Shown here piece after piece: positions 46,741 through 54,748 of a DNA stretch of 64,000 bases; the stretch's first letter is position 1, and each line of letters starts with the position of its first letter. Location of the stretch: positions 820,001-884,000 of the forward strand of contig NZ_CP047050.1 in NCBI RefSeq assembly GCF_009799805.1, given 5' to 3'. A program made the translations under genes and the position numbers. The notes beneath the pieces were generated by a model, which saw only the letters and a list, made by a program, of their open reading frames with translations, had not been told where the DNA came from and made no database searches. The DNA is from Myroides phaeus (lineage in GTDB: Bacteria > Bacteroidota > Bacteroidia > Flavobacteriales > Flavobacteriaceae).

Positions 46741-47003
46741 CCTGAAATAACTGTACAGCTATAATAGGACGAGACAAGCTTATAATCAAATTAGACCTCA
46801 CGATAGTTGTGATAGATTAACTCCTAATCAAGCGCACTTAAAAACAGGGGTGCTTCCTAAAAGATGGAAGAATTATTACAAGAATAAAACAGAGAAAAAA
46901 GAACTTGTACAGCAGTAATAGGATTACTGAAATAACTGTACAGTACAAAACAGGATTATCAACTATAACTGTACAGCTATAGTAGGACGAGACAAGGACG
47001 AGA
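46741..47003. repeat. Repeated IS-end sequences
   Basis: A 32-base unit (46747-46778) is repeated with one change at 46965-46996; both contain the palindrome CTGTACAG and end in AGGACGAGACAAG. A third, partial copy sharing CTGAAATAACTGTACAG lies at 46927-46943, and GGACGAGACAA is doubled at the right edge. The tails resemble right ends of IS3-type elements of flavobacteria; they flank a transposase fragment. Confidence 0.7.
46781..46918 (+). pseudogene. IS3-type transposase, C-terminal remnant
   Basis: Forty-five codons plus stop, reading YNQIRPHDSCDRLTPNQAH and then TGVLPKRWKNYY, the end of an integrase-core (rve) transposase of the IS3 group. There is no start and the rest of the gene is absent: the fragment begins four bases after the first IS-end repeat. 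It marks a collapsed insertion site in the ricT-mtn intergenic region. Confidence 0.8.
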
Positions 47004-47040
47004 CAACAACTTTTAGTGATTTTTTCTTAATCATATAAAT

Positions 47041-47145
47041 AGTGCTTGTATAGTGTATGTATAGTCTTTGTATAGTGCTTGTATACTTTCTATGTAAAAA
47101 CATACAAGCACTATACATAAATTATATATAAAATATACAAACACC
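47041..47145. repeat. 11-bp tandem repeat array with inverted copies
   Basis: Four uninterrupted 11-base units, consensus AGTGyTTGTAT, run from 47041 to 47084, with a degenerate fifth to 47095. One exact inverted copy (ATACAAGCACT, 47102-47112) and a near copy (ATACAAACACC, 47135-47145) follow. The period is close to one helical turn, as in protein-binding iterons. Confidence 0.75.
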
Positions 47146-47384
47146 CTTGTAATGATTACATAAAAATTTACAAATGGTATTAAAAACAGCTATTTCCTAA
47201 TTCTTCATTTCCTCAATTATTCAAGTCAATACAAAGTTGTTGATTATTAAATTCTGACAACAAGTTCATATTTCTCTTTTACATTGAATCCGTTACTAAA
47301 CCAACATCTATTTCTAATCTATGACAGATTGTGATTCCATCTTATATATTAACTGTTAACTTACTGTACTGCTTTTGTTTTTTG

Positions 47385-47392
47385 TACATTTG
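47385..47392 (+). promoter_or_regulatory. Promoter -7 box of the MTA/SAH nucleosidase gene
   Basis: TACATTTG, a full TAnnTTTG match, 18 bases before the ATG at 47410. Confidence 0.5.
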
Positions 47393-47409
47393 AAAACTAA
47401 ATTTAGTAT

Positions 47410-48168
47410 ATGTCAACGGATACAATTGGAATATTAGGTGCAATACCTCAGGAAGTAAATGGTATTATCAACCAACTTATAGACAGTAAAGTACACACCA
47501 TTGGTAATCGTACTTATTACGAAGGAAAATTAGGACAACAAAAGGTAGTAGTTGTTTATTCGAGAATAGGAAAAGTAGCGGCGGCGGCAACAGTTGCAAC
47601 GTTATTGTTAGAATTTAAGGTTTCTAAAATTGCCTTTATTGGTGTTGCTGGGGGAATTCACCCAGACGTGAAGGTTGGAGATGTTGTTATTGCAACTAAT
47701 TTAGTTCAATATGATATGGATGCTTCTCCTTTGCGCCCTAAGTTTGAAATTCCGCTTTTAGGTAAAACGTTTTTTGATACAGACGAACAGTGGTCTAAAA
47801 ACACCGAAATGCAAGTGCAGTCAATTCTGGCAATAGACAATTTACACAAAGTAGTTAGTAAAGAAGACCTTGCTCCGTTTAGTATTGAACAACCAAGAGT
47901 ACATATGGGCACAATTGCGAGTGGAGACCAATTCTTTTCAACGAATGAACAGAAAGAAAATCTACAAAAACAATTACCTCAAGTATTGTGTGTTGAAATG
48001 GAAGGTGCTGCAGTAGCACAAGTTTGTTTTGAGTTTGAAGTGCCTTTTATTGTAATCAGAACAATATCTGACAATGCAAACCAAGAAGCGAGCTTTAGTT
48101 TTCAATCTTTTGTCGAAAAAATATCACTTGTTTACGGTAGAGAAATCATAAACAAAATGTTTGCATAA
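47410..48168 (+). CDS. mtnN: 5'-methylthioadenosine/S-adenosylhomocysteine nucleosidase
   Basis: A 252-residue nucleosidase hydrolysing MTA and SAH to adenine and thioribose derivatives, in methyl-cycle salvage. The catalytic base is Glu15 in GAIPQEV; GVAGGIHPDVKVGDVVIA lines the ribose site; the substrate-binding Glu is in VEMEGAAVAQV and the catalytic Asp in RTISDNAN. Length is slightly above the 230 residues usual for the family owing to a loop near residues 110-160. It stands alone between the IS scar and a terminator. Confidence 0.94.
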   Translation: MSTDTIGILGAIPQEVNGIINQLIDSKVHTIGNRTYYEGKLGQQKVVVVYSRIGKVAAAATVATLLLEFKVSKIAFIGVAGGIHPDVKVGDVVIATNLVQYDMDASPLRPKFEIPLLGKTFFDTDEQWSKNTEMQVQSILAIDNLHKVVSKEDLAPFSIEQPRVHMGTIASGDQFFSTNEQKENLQKQLPQVLCVEMEGAAVAQVCFEFEVPFIVIRTISDNANQEASFSFQSFVEKISLVYGREIINKMFA

Positions 48169-48171
48169 AGT

Positions 48172-48211
48172 AAAAAGGCCATTCCTACAAAAGTAGAAAT
48201 GGCCTTTTTTA
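48172..48211. terminator. Bidirectional terminator
   Basis: Stem AAAAGGCCATTcCTAC / GTAGaAATGGCCTTTT with loop AAAA, between the convergent mtnN and endonuclease genes. Confidence 0.88.
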
Positions 48212-48227
48212 TTTATTTAAATGGCTA

Positions 48228-49292
48228 TTACTTAGCCTGTCTAATCAAGTAAATGTACACTGGGAAGTGGTCACTGAATCCAGGAACACCGTTAGTGTTT
48301 CTCAAAGGATAACCTTTGTATTGCCCTGTAGGCTGAACCATAAATGGTTTTTTATAAATTCTTGCTTTCCAAAAACTCCAAGAATCGTAGTTGTCATTTA
48401 AGTAAGGTTCTGTAACGATCATTTGATCAAAAACGTCCCAAGCATCTCTATAAGCTAAAGTACCCAAACCGTCTTTTGCCATTTTCTCCATTGGATTAAA
48501 TAATCCACCCTTCTTAACATCTTTCTTATTCGCTTCAGTTTTAAGTACCTTTTTCATACTGTTATTATATGGTCCATCATTCATATCTCCCATTGTAATA
48601 ACCTTTGCTTGTGGATTAATCTTATATAAAGAATCGATAATCTGTTTATTTAAAGCAGCAGCTGCCTCACGTAAAGGGCTACTTCTTTTTTCACCACCAA
48701 CTCTTGAAGGCCAGTGATTAACGATGAAGTGTACTTCTTCTCCGTCTAATAACCCACTTACTAATAATTGATCACGTGTATAAATTCTCGCTCCTAACTC
48801 TCCTGTTTCTCTATTGATTTTTTTCATATCATAGATATACAAAGGATGTGCTGTAGAACTTGTAGGTTTAAAGTGTTTTTTAGAATATAACAATCCAACA
48901 TCAATACCACGTCTGTCTGGAGAATCATAATGCTCAATTCCGTAATCACCTGGTAACATTTGTGGATCTCTTACAAGATCCTCCAACACTGCTCTATTTT
49001 CAACTTCGGCAACACCGATAATTGCAGGCATTTTAGTATTTTCATCAGTTCCTATCTGAGACATAACTCTCGCTAAGTTGCTGATTTTTTGATTGTATTT
49101 CTTAGAAGTCCAAGCTTGATCACCTGTTGGAGTCCATTCTTCATCATAGATTTTTGGATCTCTAATAGTGTCAAATAGGTTCTCGCAGTTGTAGAATGCG
49201 ATTGTTTGAATCTCGTATTTTTTTTCCTGTGCTTGAGCCGCTAACCCCAAGAAAACAAGGAATAAAAATAGGTTGTGAAGTTTGATGTTCAT
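48228..49292 (-). CDS. Exported endonuclease/exonuclease/phosphatase family protein
   Basis: A 354-residue secreted enzyme of the DNase I-like (EEP) superfamily. After the signal peptide (MNIKLHNLFLFLVF to AAQAQ) come the metal and catalytic motifs: FYNCENLFDT, GVAEVENRAVLEDL (metal Glu), HFIVNHWPSRVGG (His), ITMGDMNDGP (Asp/Asn) and the final FSDHFPV (His). The set is complete, so it should cleave phosphodiester bonds, probably nucleic acid. I use the ATG at 49292; the longer frame to 49337 overlaps its own promoter box (49335-49342). It is divergent from the TonB-receptor/DUF5689 genes, a grouping I recall from other flavobacteria. Confidence 0.9.
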   Translation of the reverse strand: MNIKLHNLFLFLVFLGLAAQAQEKKYEIQTIAFYNCENLFDTIRDPKIYDEEWTPTGDQAWTSKKYNQKISNLARVMSQIGTDENTKMPAIIGVAEVENRAVLEDLVRDPQMLPGDYGIEHYDSPDRRGIDVGLLYSKKHFKPTSSTAHPLYIYDMKKINRETGELGARIYTRDQLLVSGLLDGEEVHFIVNHWPSRVGGEKRSSPLREAAAALNKQIIDSLYKINPQAKVITMGDMNDGPYNNSMKKVLKTEANKKDVKKGGLFNPMEKMAKDGLGTLAYRDAWDVFDQMIVTEPYLNDNYDSWSFWKARIYKKPFMVQPTGQYKGYPLRNTNGVPGFSDHFPVYIYLIRQAK

Positions 49293-49334
49293 GACCGTGT
49301 TAAGTTTAAGTAAAGTACTGCTTATTTCTTGAAA

Positions 49335-49371
49335 CAAAAGTAGTTAATATTATTTTAAAAACATACCTTTG
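49335..49371. promoter_or_regulatory. Divergent promoters, endonuclease and TonB receptor 1
   Basis: A minus-strand TACTTTTG (49342-49335) and a plus-strand TACCTTTG (49364-49371) both match TAnnTTTG, back to back within 37 bases. They would start the exported endonuclease gene and the receptor gene in opposite directions, allowing joint control. Confidence 0.55.
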
Positions 49372-49428
49372 TGAAAGAAATAAGCGATTAGCTTTTTTTT
49401 AACATAGCACTTTAATCATTTTTAATTT

Positions 49429-52263
49429 ATGAAGAAACTTTTATTTAGTTTGTTCTTTGTGTTACAGGTAGTTATTACTTACGCACAAGGAGTTCAGGAA
49501 ATTAAAGGGAAAGTAGTTGACGCCAAATCTAACACACCAATTAACGCGGTGTTAGCAAGAATTGACGCAACTAACATTTCTACTTTAACAAACAATGAAG
49601 GAATCTTTGTCCTGGAAGATGTTAAAACTGGTGATCACCAAATCGTAGTGACGTATGTAGGTTACTTGACGAAAAGATTACCTGTTACAATCGGATCGCA
49701 AGATGTCGATTTAGGAACGATCTACCTTGATGAAGATTTAGCTACTACAGCACAAATGGGGTTAATCACTTTGACTGAAAACGACTTAGGTGATGACAAC
49801 TCAGGATCAGAAACATCTTCTGGTTTATTGCAGGCTACAAAAGATCCATTCCAACAAGCAGCAGCTTACAATTGGGGAGGGGCATTCTTTAAAGTACGTG
49901 GCTTAGACAATGAATATGGAAGAACTCTGATTAATGGAGTTGTAATGAACAAAATTAATGACGGACGTCCTCAGTTCGGAAACTGGGGTGGCTTGAATGA
50001 TGCTACAAGAAACCAAGTGTTTTCTGCAGGTTCAACTCCTTCTGATCACACATTTGGTGGTATCTTAGGTACACAATCAATTACTACAAGAGCTTCTCAC
50101 ATCAGAAAAGGGGCTAAAGCAGGTTTCTCTGGTTCGAATACGAACTATAACTGGAGACCTTACGCTACTTATTCTTCTGGAATGGATAGAAATGGTTGGG
50201 CTTATGTACTTTCTGCTACTTACCGTGGAGCTAAAGAAGGTTTTGTTGATGGTACTAACTATGACGCATTATCTTTATTTGCTGCCGTTGAGAAAAAATT
50301 CAATGAAAGCCATAGCTTAAACTTCTCTGCTATTTATGCAAAAAATAAAAGAGGTAAAAACTCTCCTGTAACGGATGAGCAAGTTGCTTTAAAAGACTAC
50401 AAATACAACTCTTACTGGGGATACCAAAATGGAGATAAGAGAAACTCTCGTTATAAAGACGTAGAAGAGCCTATCTTTATGTTAACTCACTATTGGACTA
50501 TTGACGATAGAAATACATTAACAACTACTGCTGCTTACCAATTTGGTCATATTGCTAATAGTCGTTTAGGTTACCAAAATAACTTAAACCCAGACCCTAC
50601 TTACTATAAGTTTATGCCAAGTTACTACTACAACCAAATTGATCCGTCATATTGGTCGATGAGTAGCGCAGATTTTGAAAATAAAGACAGTGAATTCCAA
50701 AACACTACTAATGCTTTCTTATACCAAGCTCACGATGCTGAAGAAGCTTTTAGAAATAATGGTCAAATAGATTGGGAAAATATCTATAAAACAAATGGAA
50801 ACTTTGGAGGTAGAAGTAAAATAGTTCTTTACGAAGATAGACAAGAGGATAAAACTTTCCACTTCAATACTAATTTCAAATCTCAATTAAACGACCACAC
50901 TACTTTTGATGCTGGTATTAATTATAGAAGATTGAAATCAAGTAACTTCAAGAAAATGGTTGACCTTTTAGGTGGATCATACTATGAAGATATTGATACT
51001 TACCAACCTATTGAAATCCAAGATAGCGACTACAACAATAAAGATAGAAGAATCCATAATAAAGATAAATTTGGATATAACTACAATGTATTTGCTGATG
51101 TAGTAAATGTATTTACACAATTTACTTTTGACTTTGATAAAGTAGATTTCTATGTAGCGCAAAATATTGGATATACTCGTTATGAAAGAGAGGGATTATA
51201 CAGAAACCCTGTATATATGAATAACTCTTATGGTAAAAGTGGGGCTATCGACTTTAATAACTTCGGTTTTAAAGGGGGTGCTACTTACCACATTACTGGA
51301 CGTCACGCTTTAAATATGAACGTGGCTTATTATAACCAAGCTCCTACTATTAGAAATACTTATTCAAATATTAGAGTTAATAACTTAGTGACTAAGGATC
51401 TTACGAATGAGGATGTATTCAGTATTGATGCAAGCTACATCGTTAGAACTCCAAAGTTAAAAGCTAAGGTTTCTGGTTATTTATCTGAAATTAAAAACGG
51501 AACACAAATTAACTTCTACTATGCTGACGGTGTTGGAATCGTAGATGCTAATGGAGATTACCTTTCTTCAACTGGTGGTGCTTTCGTTTCTGAAATCTTG
51601 ACTGGTGTAAACAAACGTAACTTAGGGTTAGAGCTTGGTGCTGAATACCAATTGACTCAAACTTTAAAAGCTACTGCTGCTGCTGCTATAGGTCAATCTT
51701 TCTATACTAATAATCCAAATATTAAACTAAACTCAGATAACGTTGCTCAAACTTTTGATTACGGTCAATCGTATATGAAAAATGTAAAATATGGTAATGG
51801 TCCACAAACAGCATTATCATTAGGTTTAGAATACAGAGACCCAAGTTTCTGGTGGGTTGGAGCAAACATCAACTACTTTGACAATGCCTTTACTAACGTA
51901 TCTGCATTAAGAAGAACTGATAACTTTGTTAAAGATCCTGCTAATCCTGGACACCCTTTTGCTGATTTAACAGAAGAGAAATTACACTCTATCTTAAAGC
52001 AAGAAAAATTAAATGATTTTACATTAGTTAATATTACTGGAGGAAAATCTTGGAGATTACCTAATAGAAATATCATAGGGCTTAATGCAAGTATCAACAA
52101 CGTATTTAACAAACATTACAAAACTGGAGGTTTCGAACAAGCAAGAAACGCTAACTACGAGAGAGAAATTAAAAACACAAGTAGTGGAGTAAATACTTTC
52201 GGAAATAAATACTTCTACGGATTTGGACGTAACTTCTTTGTAAGTGTGTATTACAACTTCTAA
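49429..52263 (+). CDS. TonB-dependent receptor-like protein, CarboxypepD_reg type, copy 1
   Basis: A 944-residue outer-membrane protein. Signal peptide to TYAQ; residues 22-100 form a carboxypeptidase-regulatory-like beta domain (IKGKVVDAKSNTPI, GEHQIVVTYVGY-like turn), typical of Bacteroidota TonB receptors; residues about 125-235 are a plug (LLQATKDPFQQAAAYNWGG, FKVRGLDNEYGRTLINGV); the rest is the 22-strand barrel ending NFFVSVYYNF. Receptors of this build import bound ligands using TonB energy. The partner DUF5689 lipoprotein starts 12 bases downstream. A full paralogue lies at 54749. Ligand unknown; the upstream exported nuclease hints at nucleic-acid breakdown products. Confidence 0.85.
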   Translation: MKKLLFSLFFVLQVVITYAQGVQEIKGKVVDAKSNTPINAVLARIDATNISTLTNNEGIFVLEDVKTGDHQIVVTYVGYLTKRLPVTIGSQDVDLGTIYLDEDLATTAQMGLITLTENDLGDDNSGSETSSGLLQATKDPFQQAAAYNWGGAFFKVRGLDNEYGRTLINGVVMNKINDGRPQFGNWGGLNDATRNQVFSAGSTPSDHTFGGILGTQSITTRASHIRKGAKAGFSGSNTNYNWRPYATYSSGMDRNGWAYVLSATYRGAKEGFVDGTNYDALSLFAAVEKKFNESHSLNFSAIYAKNKRGKNSPVTDEQVALKDYKYNSYWGYQNGDKRNSRYKDVEEPIFMLTHYWTIDDRNTLTTTAAYQFGHIANSRLGYQNNLNPDPTYYKFMPSYYYNQIDPSYWSMSSADFENKDSEFQNTTNAFLYQAHDAEEAFRNNGQIDWENIYKTNGNFGGRSKIVLYEDRQEDKTFHFNTNFKSQLNDHTTFDAGINYRRLKSSNFKKMVDLLGGSYYEDIDTYQPIEIQDSDYNNKDRRIHNKDKFGYNYNVFADVVNVFTQFTFDFDKVDFYVAQNIGYTRYEREGLYRNPVYMNNSYGKSGAIDFNNFGFKGGATYHITGRHALNMNVAYYNQAPTIRNTYSNIRVNNLVTKDLTNEDVFSIDASYIVRTPKLKAKVSGYLSEIKNGTQINFYYADGVGIVDANGDYLSSTGGAFVSEILTGVNKRNLGLELGAEYQLTQTLKATAAAAIGQSFYTNNPNIKLNSDNVAQTFDYGQSYMKNVKYGNGPQTALSLGLEYRDPSFWWVGANINYFDNAFTNVSALRRTDNFVKDPANPGHPFADLTEEKLHSILKQEKLNDFTLVNITGGKSWRLPNRNIIGLNASINNVFNKHYKTGGFEQARNANYEREIKNTSSGVNTFGNKYFYGFGRNFFVSVYYNF

Positions 52264-52275
52264 TTAGAAAACATT

Positions 52276-54369
52276 ATGAAAACAATATTTAAATCAATAT
52301 TATATTTTTCGTTTGCTGGGCTTATCCTAACGGGATGTGCTAAAAACGATGACTTTTCAGTACCAAATATTTCTTGTACTGATCCAGTTGTTGCTGCTAA
52401 TGCATCAATTGCTGATATCTACTCAAAAGCAACTAAAGATGTAGCTCAACTTAATGAAGAGGGACTAATCATTAGTGGTGTTGTAATATCAAGTGATAAA
52501 GGTGGAAACTTTCACCAAAAATTACATATCGTAGATGAATCTACTCAATTACCAGCTATTATTTCAATTGGAATTAGCGGAAGTAATGCTCAATTCCCAG
52601 TAGGTACAAAAATCAACTTAAAAATGGATGGTTTATACATCCACGATAACTTTGGTCTTTTAAATATTGGAGGTGGTATCTATACTTCTTCAAGTGGTAA
52701 AAACAAATATACTGCTGCAATTCCTGGAACTGCAGTTAAAAAATATGTTTCTACATACTGTCAACCAGTTAAAGATTTTGAAACAACATATAACAATGTT
52801 TTAGCTTTAAAAGGTCTTAACAAAACTGATTACGCTGGAAAATTAGTAACATTTACAGATGTTCAATTTGACAGAGCATTAGTTGGTAAAAAACTTTATG
52901 ACTCAGCGGATGTTGATGGACAAGGATATACTTTAAGAAAGGTAGTTGATAGTGAAGGTAATTCATTTGATATTAGAACTGGAAAATATTCTGAAGACTT
53001 TAAAGATTGGGTTATTACTTCAGAAAGTGGTAGCATTACAGGTATCTTTGATGTATTCCAAGATAAAATTCAATTCTACCCAAGAACGATTGCTGATATC
53101 AACTTAACAAAAGATCCTTTTGAAGGTTCTACTCCTACTGATCCTGAAACTCCAGAAGAACCAGCAGAAGACATTAAAGTTGAACCAGGTAAGTTCTTAG
53201 CTTTCCCAGGTGCTGATTTTGAAGACTGGAAAACTTTTACAAGCTCATTAAACCAATATGGCTTAACCTTCGCAACAGAAGCTAAAGGAAAAGGATGGAA
53301 AAATAGTACAGCTTTAGAACTAAAAGGAACACCTGACGCAACTGCTTATACATTTACAGTTGCCGACGTTAAAATTCCAACTGATGGTAAGAAAATTTCT
53401 TTCTTAATGAAAGGTAAAGCTGATAAACGTTCTATATCTATCAACTTATACAATGCAGCTGGTGATTATGTTGCATATAACTTAGAAAGTCTTTCTACAA
53501 GTAAAACTATACAAAGAACTAAAACAAATAAAGAAGAACAATTCATAAATAAATATGATGGAGACATTGACACTAAAGGAGAATGGATTAAAGTTGTTCT
53601 AAATGTTGATGGTTTTGACTATAATACATCAGGAAAAGGAAGCATCATTGCTTTCAAACATGGTGGAAAAACTAAAACAATTACTCCTAACTATGATATA
53701 GTAATTGACGAAATCCGTTTTGAAGATGGTACTCCTGTTACAGGTGGAGAAACTCCAACTGACCCTGAGAAACCAACTGACCCTGAAAACCCAGGAGAAG
53801 GTGGTGAAAACCCAGGAGAAGGTGGTGAAAACCCAGGAGAAGTAAAAGATCCTATTACTGTTTTTGGAAAAACAGGTAGTTTTGCTGACTTTATCAAAAT
53901 CAAAGGTGCTTTAAAAATAATCCAAGTGGATGGAAAATCTAAAGGAAGTGCTATTGACGTTGAAGGTTTATCTAAAAATAACGCTGACGGTTTCTCTATT
54001 CCTAATGTCTCAATTCCTGCCAATGCAAAAAACATAGTTTTTTACGTTAAAGGAAGTAGTACTCAAGGAGGAAAAGGTAATGACAGAGGTACTTTTGTTG
54101 TAAATACATTAGATGAAACTAATGTTATTATAGCAAACTATAGTATTGGAAATGCTTTAAATGGAGCCAAAGGATCTATTACTGTTACTGGACAATCTGG
54201 AAGTAACAATGACTATGTTGGAAAAATAGATGCTAAAGATTGGGTAAAAGTAGTATTGCCTCTACAAGACGATTTTATAAATAAATCAGGAAAAGGTGGT
54301 TTTGTACAATTTAGATTTGCTAAAGATGGAACTTTCAACGTTATCATTGATAGTATTTCTTTCGAATAA
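52276..54369 (+). CDS. DUF5689-domain surface lipoprotein, copy 1
   Basis: A 697-residue lipoprotein with lipobox LTGC (Cys21), then AKNDDF. Residues about 30-285 match DUF5689 (GVVISSDKGGNFHQKLHIVD, FPVGTKINLKMDGLYI, GSITGIFDVFQDKIQFYPR), which resembles OB-fold segments found with secreted nucleases. Two similar beta-sandwich domains follow (about 305-490 and 530-697), each ending with a pattern like DWVKVVLPLQDDFINKSGKG / DYNTSGKGSIIAFK, separated by a Pro/Glu/Gly-rich repeat linker. The last two domains look like an internal duplication. It directly follows the receptor gene, so it is probably its surface partner. Confidence 0.82.
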   Translation: MKTIFKSILYFSFAGLILTGCAKNDDFSVPNISCTDPVVAANASIADIYSKATKDVAQLNEEGLIISGVVISSDKGGNFHQKLHIVDESTQLPAIISIGISGSNAQFPVGTKINLKMDGLYIHDNFGLLNIGGGIYTSSSGKNKYTAAIPGTAVKKYVSTYCQPVKDFETTYNNVLALKGLNKTDYAGKLVTFTDVQFDRALVGKKLYDSADVDGQGYTLRKVVDSEGNSFDIRTGKYSEDFKDWVITSESGSITGIFDVFQDKIQFYPRTIADINLTKDPFEGSTPTDPETPEEPAEDIKVEPGKFLAFPGADFEDWKTFTSSLNQYGLTFATEAKGKGWKNSTALELKGTPDATAYTFTVADVKIPTDGKKISFLMKGKADKRSISINLYNAAGDYVAYNLESLSTSKTIQRTKTNKEEQFINKYDGDIDTKGEWIKVVLNVDGFDYNTSGKGSIIAFKHGGKTKTITPNYDIVIDEIRFEDGTPVTGGETPTDPEKPTDPENPGEGGENPGEGGENPGEVKDPITVFGKTGSFADFIKIKGALKIIQVDGKSKGSAIDVEGLSKNNADGFSIPNVSIPANAKNIVFYVKGSSTQGGKGNDRGTFVVNTLDETNVIIANYSIGNALNGAKGSITVTGQSGSNNDYVGKIDAKDWVKVVLPLQDDFINKSGKGGFVQFRFAKDGTFNVIIDSISFE
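53785..53844 (+). repeat. 21-bp tandem repeat in the interdomain linker
   Basis: Unit GAAAACCCAGGAGAAGGTGG plus T occurs at 53785 and 53806, with a third partial unit at 53827. It encodes the ENPGEGG repeats of the linker between the beta domains of the DUF5689 lipoprotein and may vary in number by slippage. Confidence 0.85.
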
Positions 54370-54390
54370 TCACTTCGATTAACATATAAC

Positions 54391-54422
54391 AAAAAAGCTC
54401 GGCATATGCCGGGCTTTTTTTA
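54391..54422 (+). terminator. Terminator after TonB-receptor/DUF5689 copy 1
   Basis: Stem AAAAAAGCtCGGCA / TGCCGgGCTTTTTT built on a CATATG centre, 21 bases past the stop. The next 320 bases before copy 2 hold no gene and no clear promoter box that I can defend. Confidence 0.85.
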
Positions 54423-54748
54423 TATACATACCTCTCATTTAATCAATCATAGCAAATAACACTTTAACTACTATTTAGTAGGCTTAAAAAATCTGATATA
54501 GCCTTATTGAATGCTATTTAAAACTTAAGCTACTACTAAACAATACTCTTGCAACATTGATAAAGAATCAAAAACAAACATCTTTATCTTCATATTTTTA
54601 ATAATAAAATAAAACCCCTCCTAAAACCCGTAAAAAACTACATTATAATAACATATAACAAGATCTTAGAACTAATAAATAGAAAGAAATTGTACAACGT
54701 AAATACGCTTATTTATGACAATTAGATTAATCTTTCATCTTTTTATTT

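Noticed and set aside
46519..46764. 81-codon open frame upstream of the IS scar
   Set aside because: No protein-family pattern, sits in AT-rich noncoding sequence and its end is the IS-end repeat itself.
47041..47145. CRISPR array
   Set aside because: Units are 11 bases without spacers and there are no cas genes in the window.
53785..53844. CRISPR or mobile repeat
   Set aside because: The repeat is in frame inside a coding region and encodes a protein linker.
53691..54035. 114-codon antisense frame in the DUF5689 gene
   Set aside because: Its Pro/Ser repeats only reflect the antisense of the ENPGEGG linker repeat.
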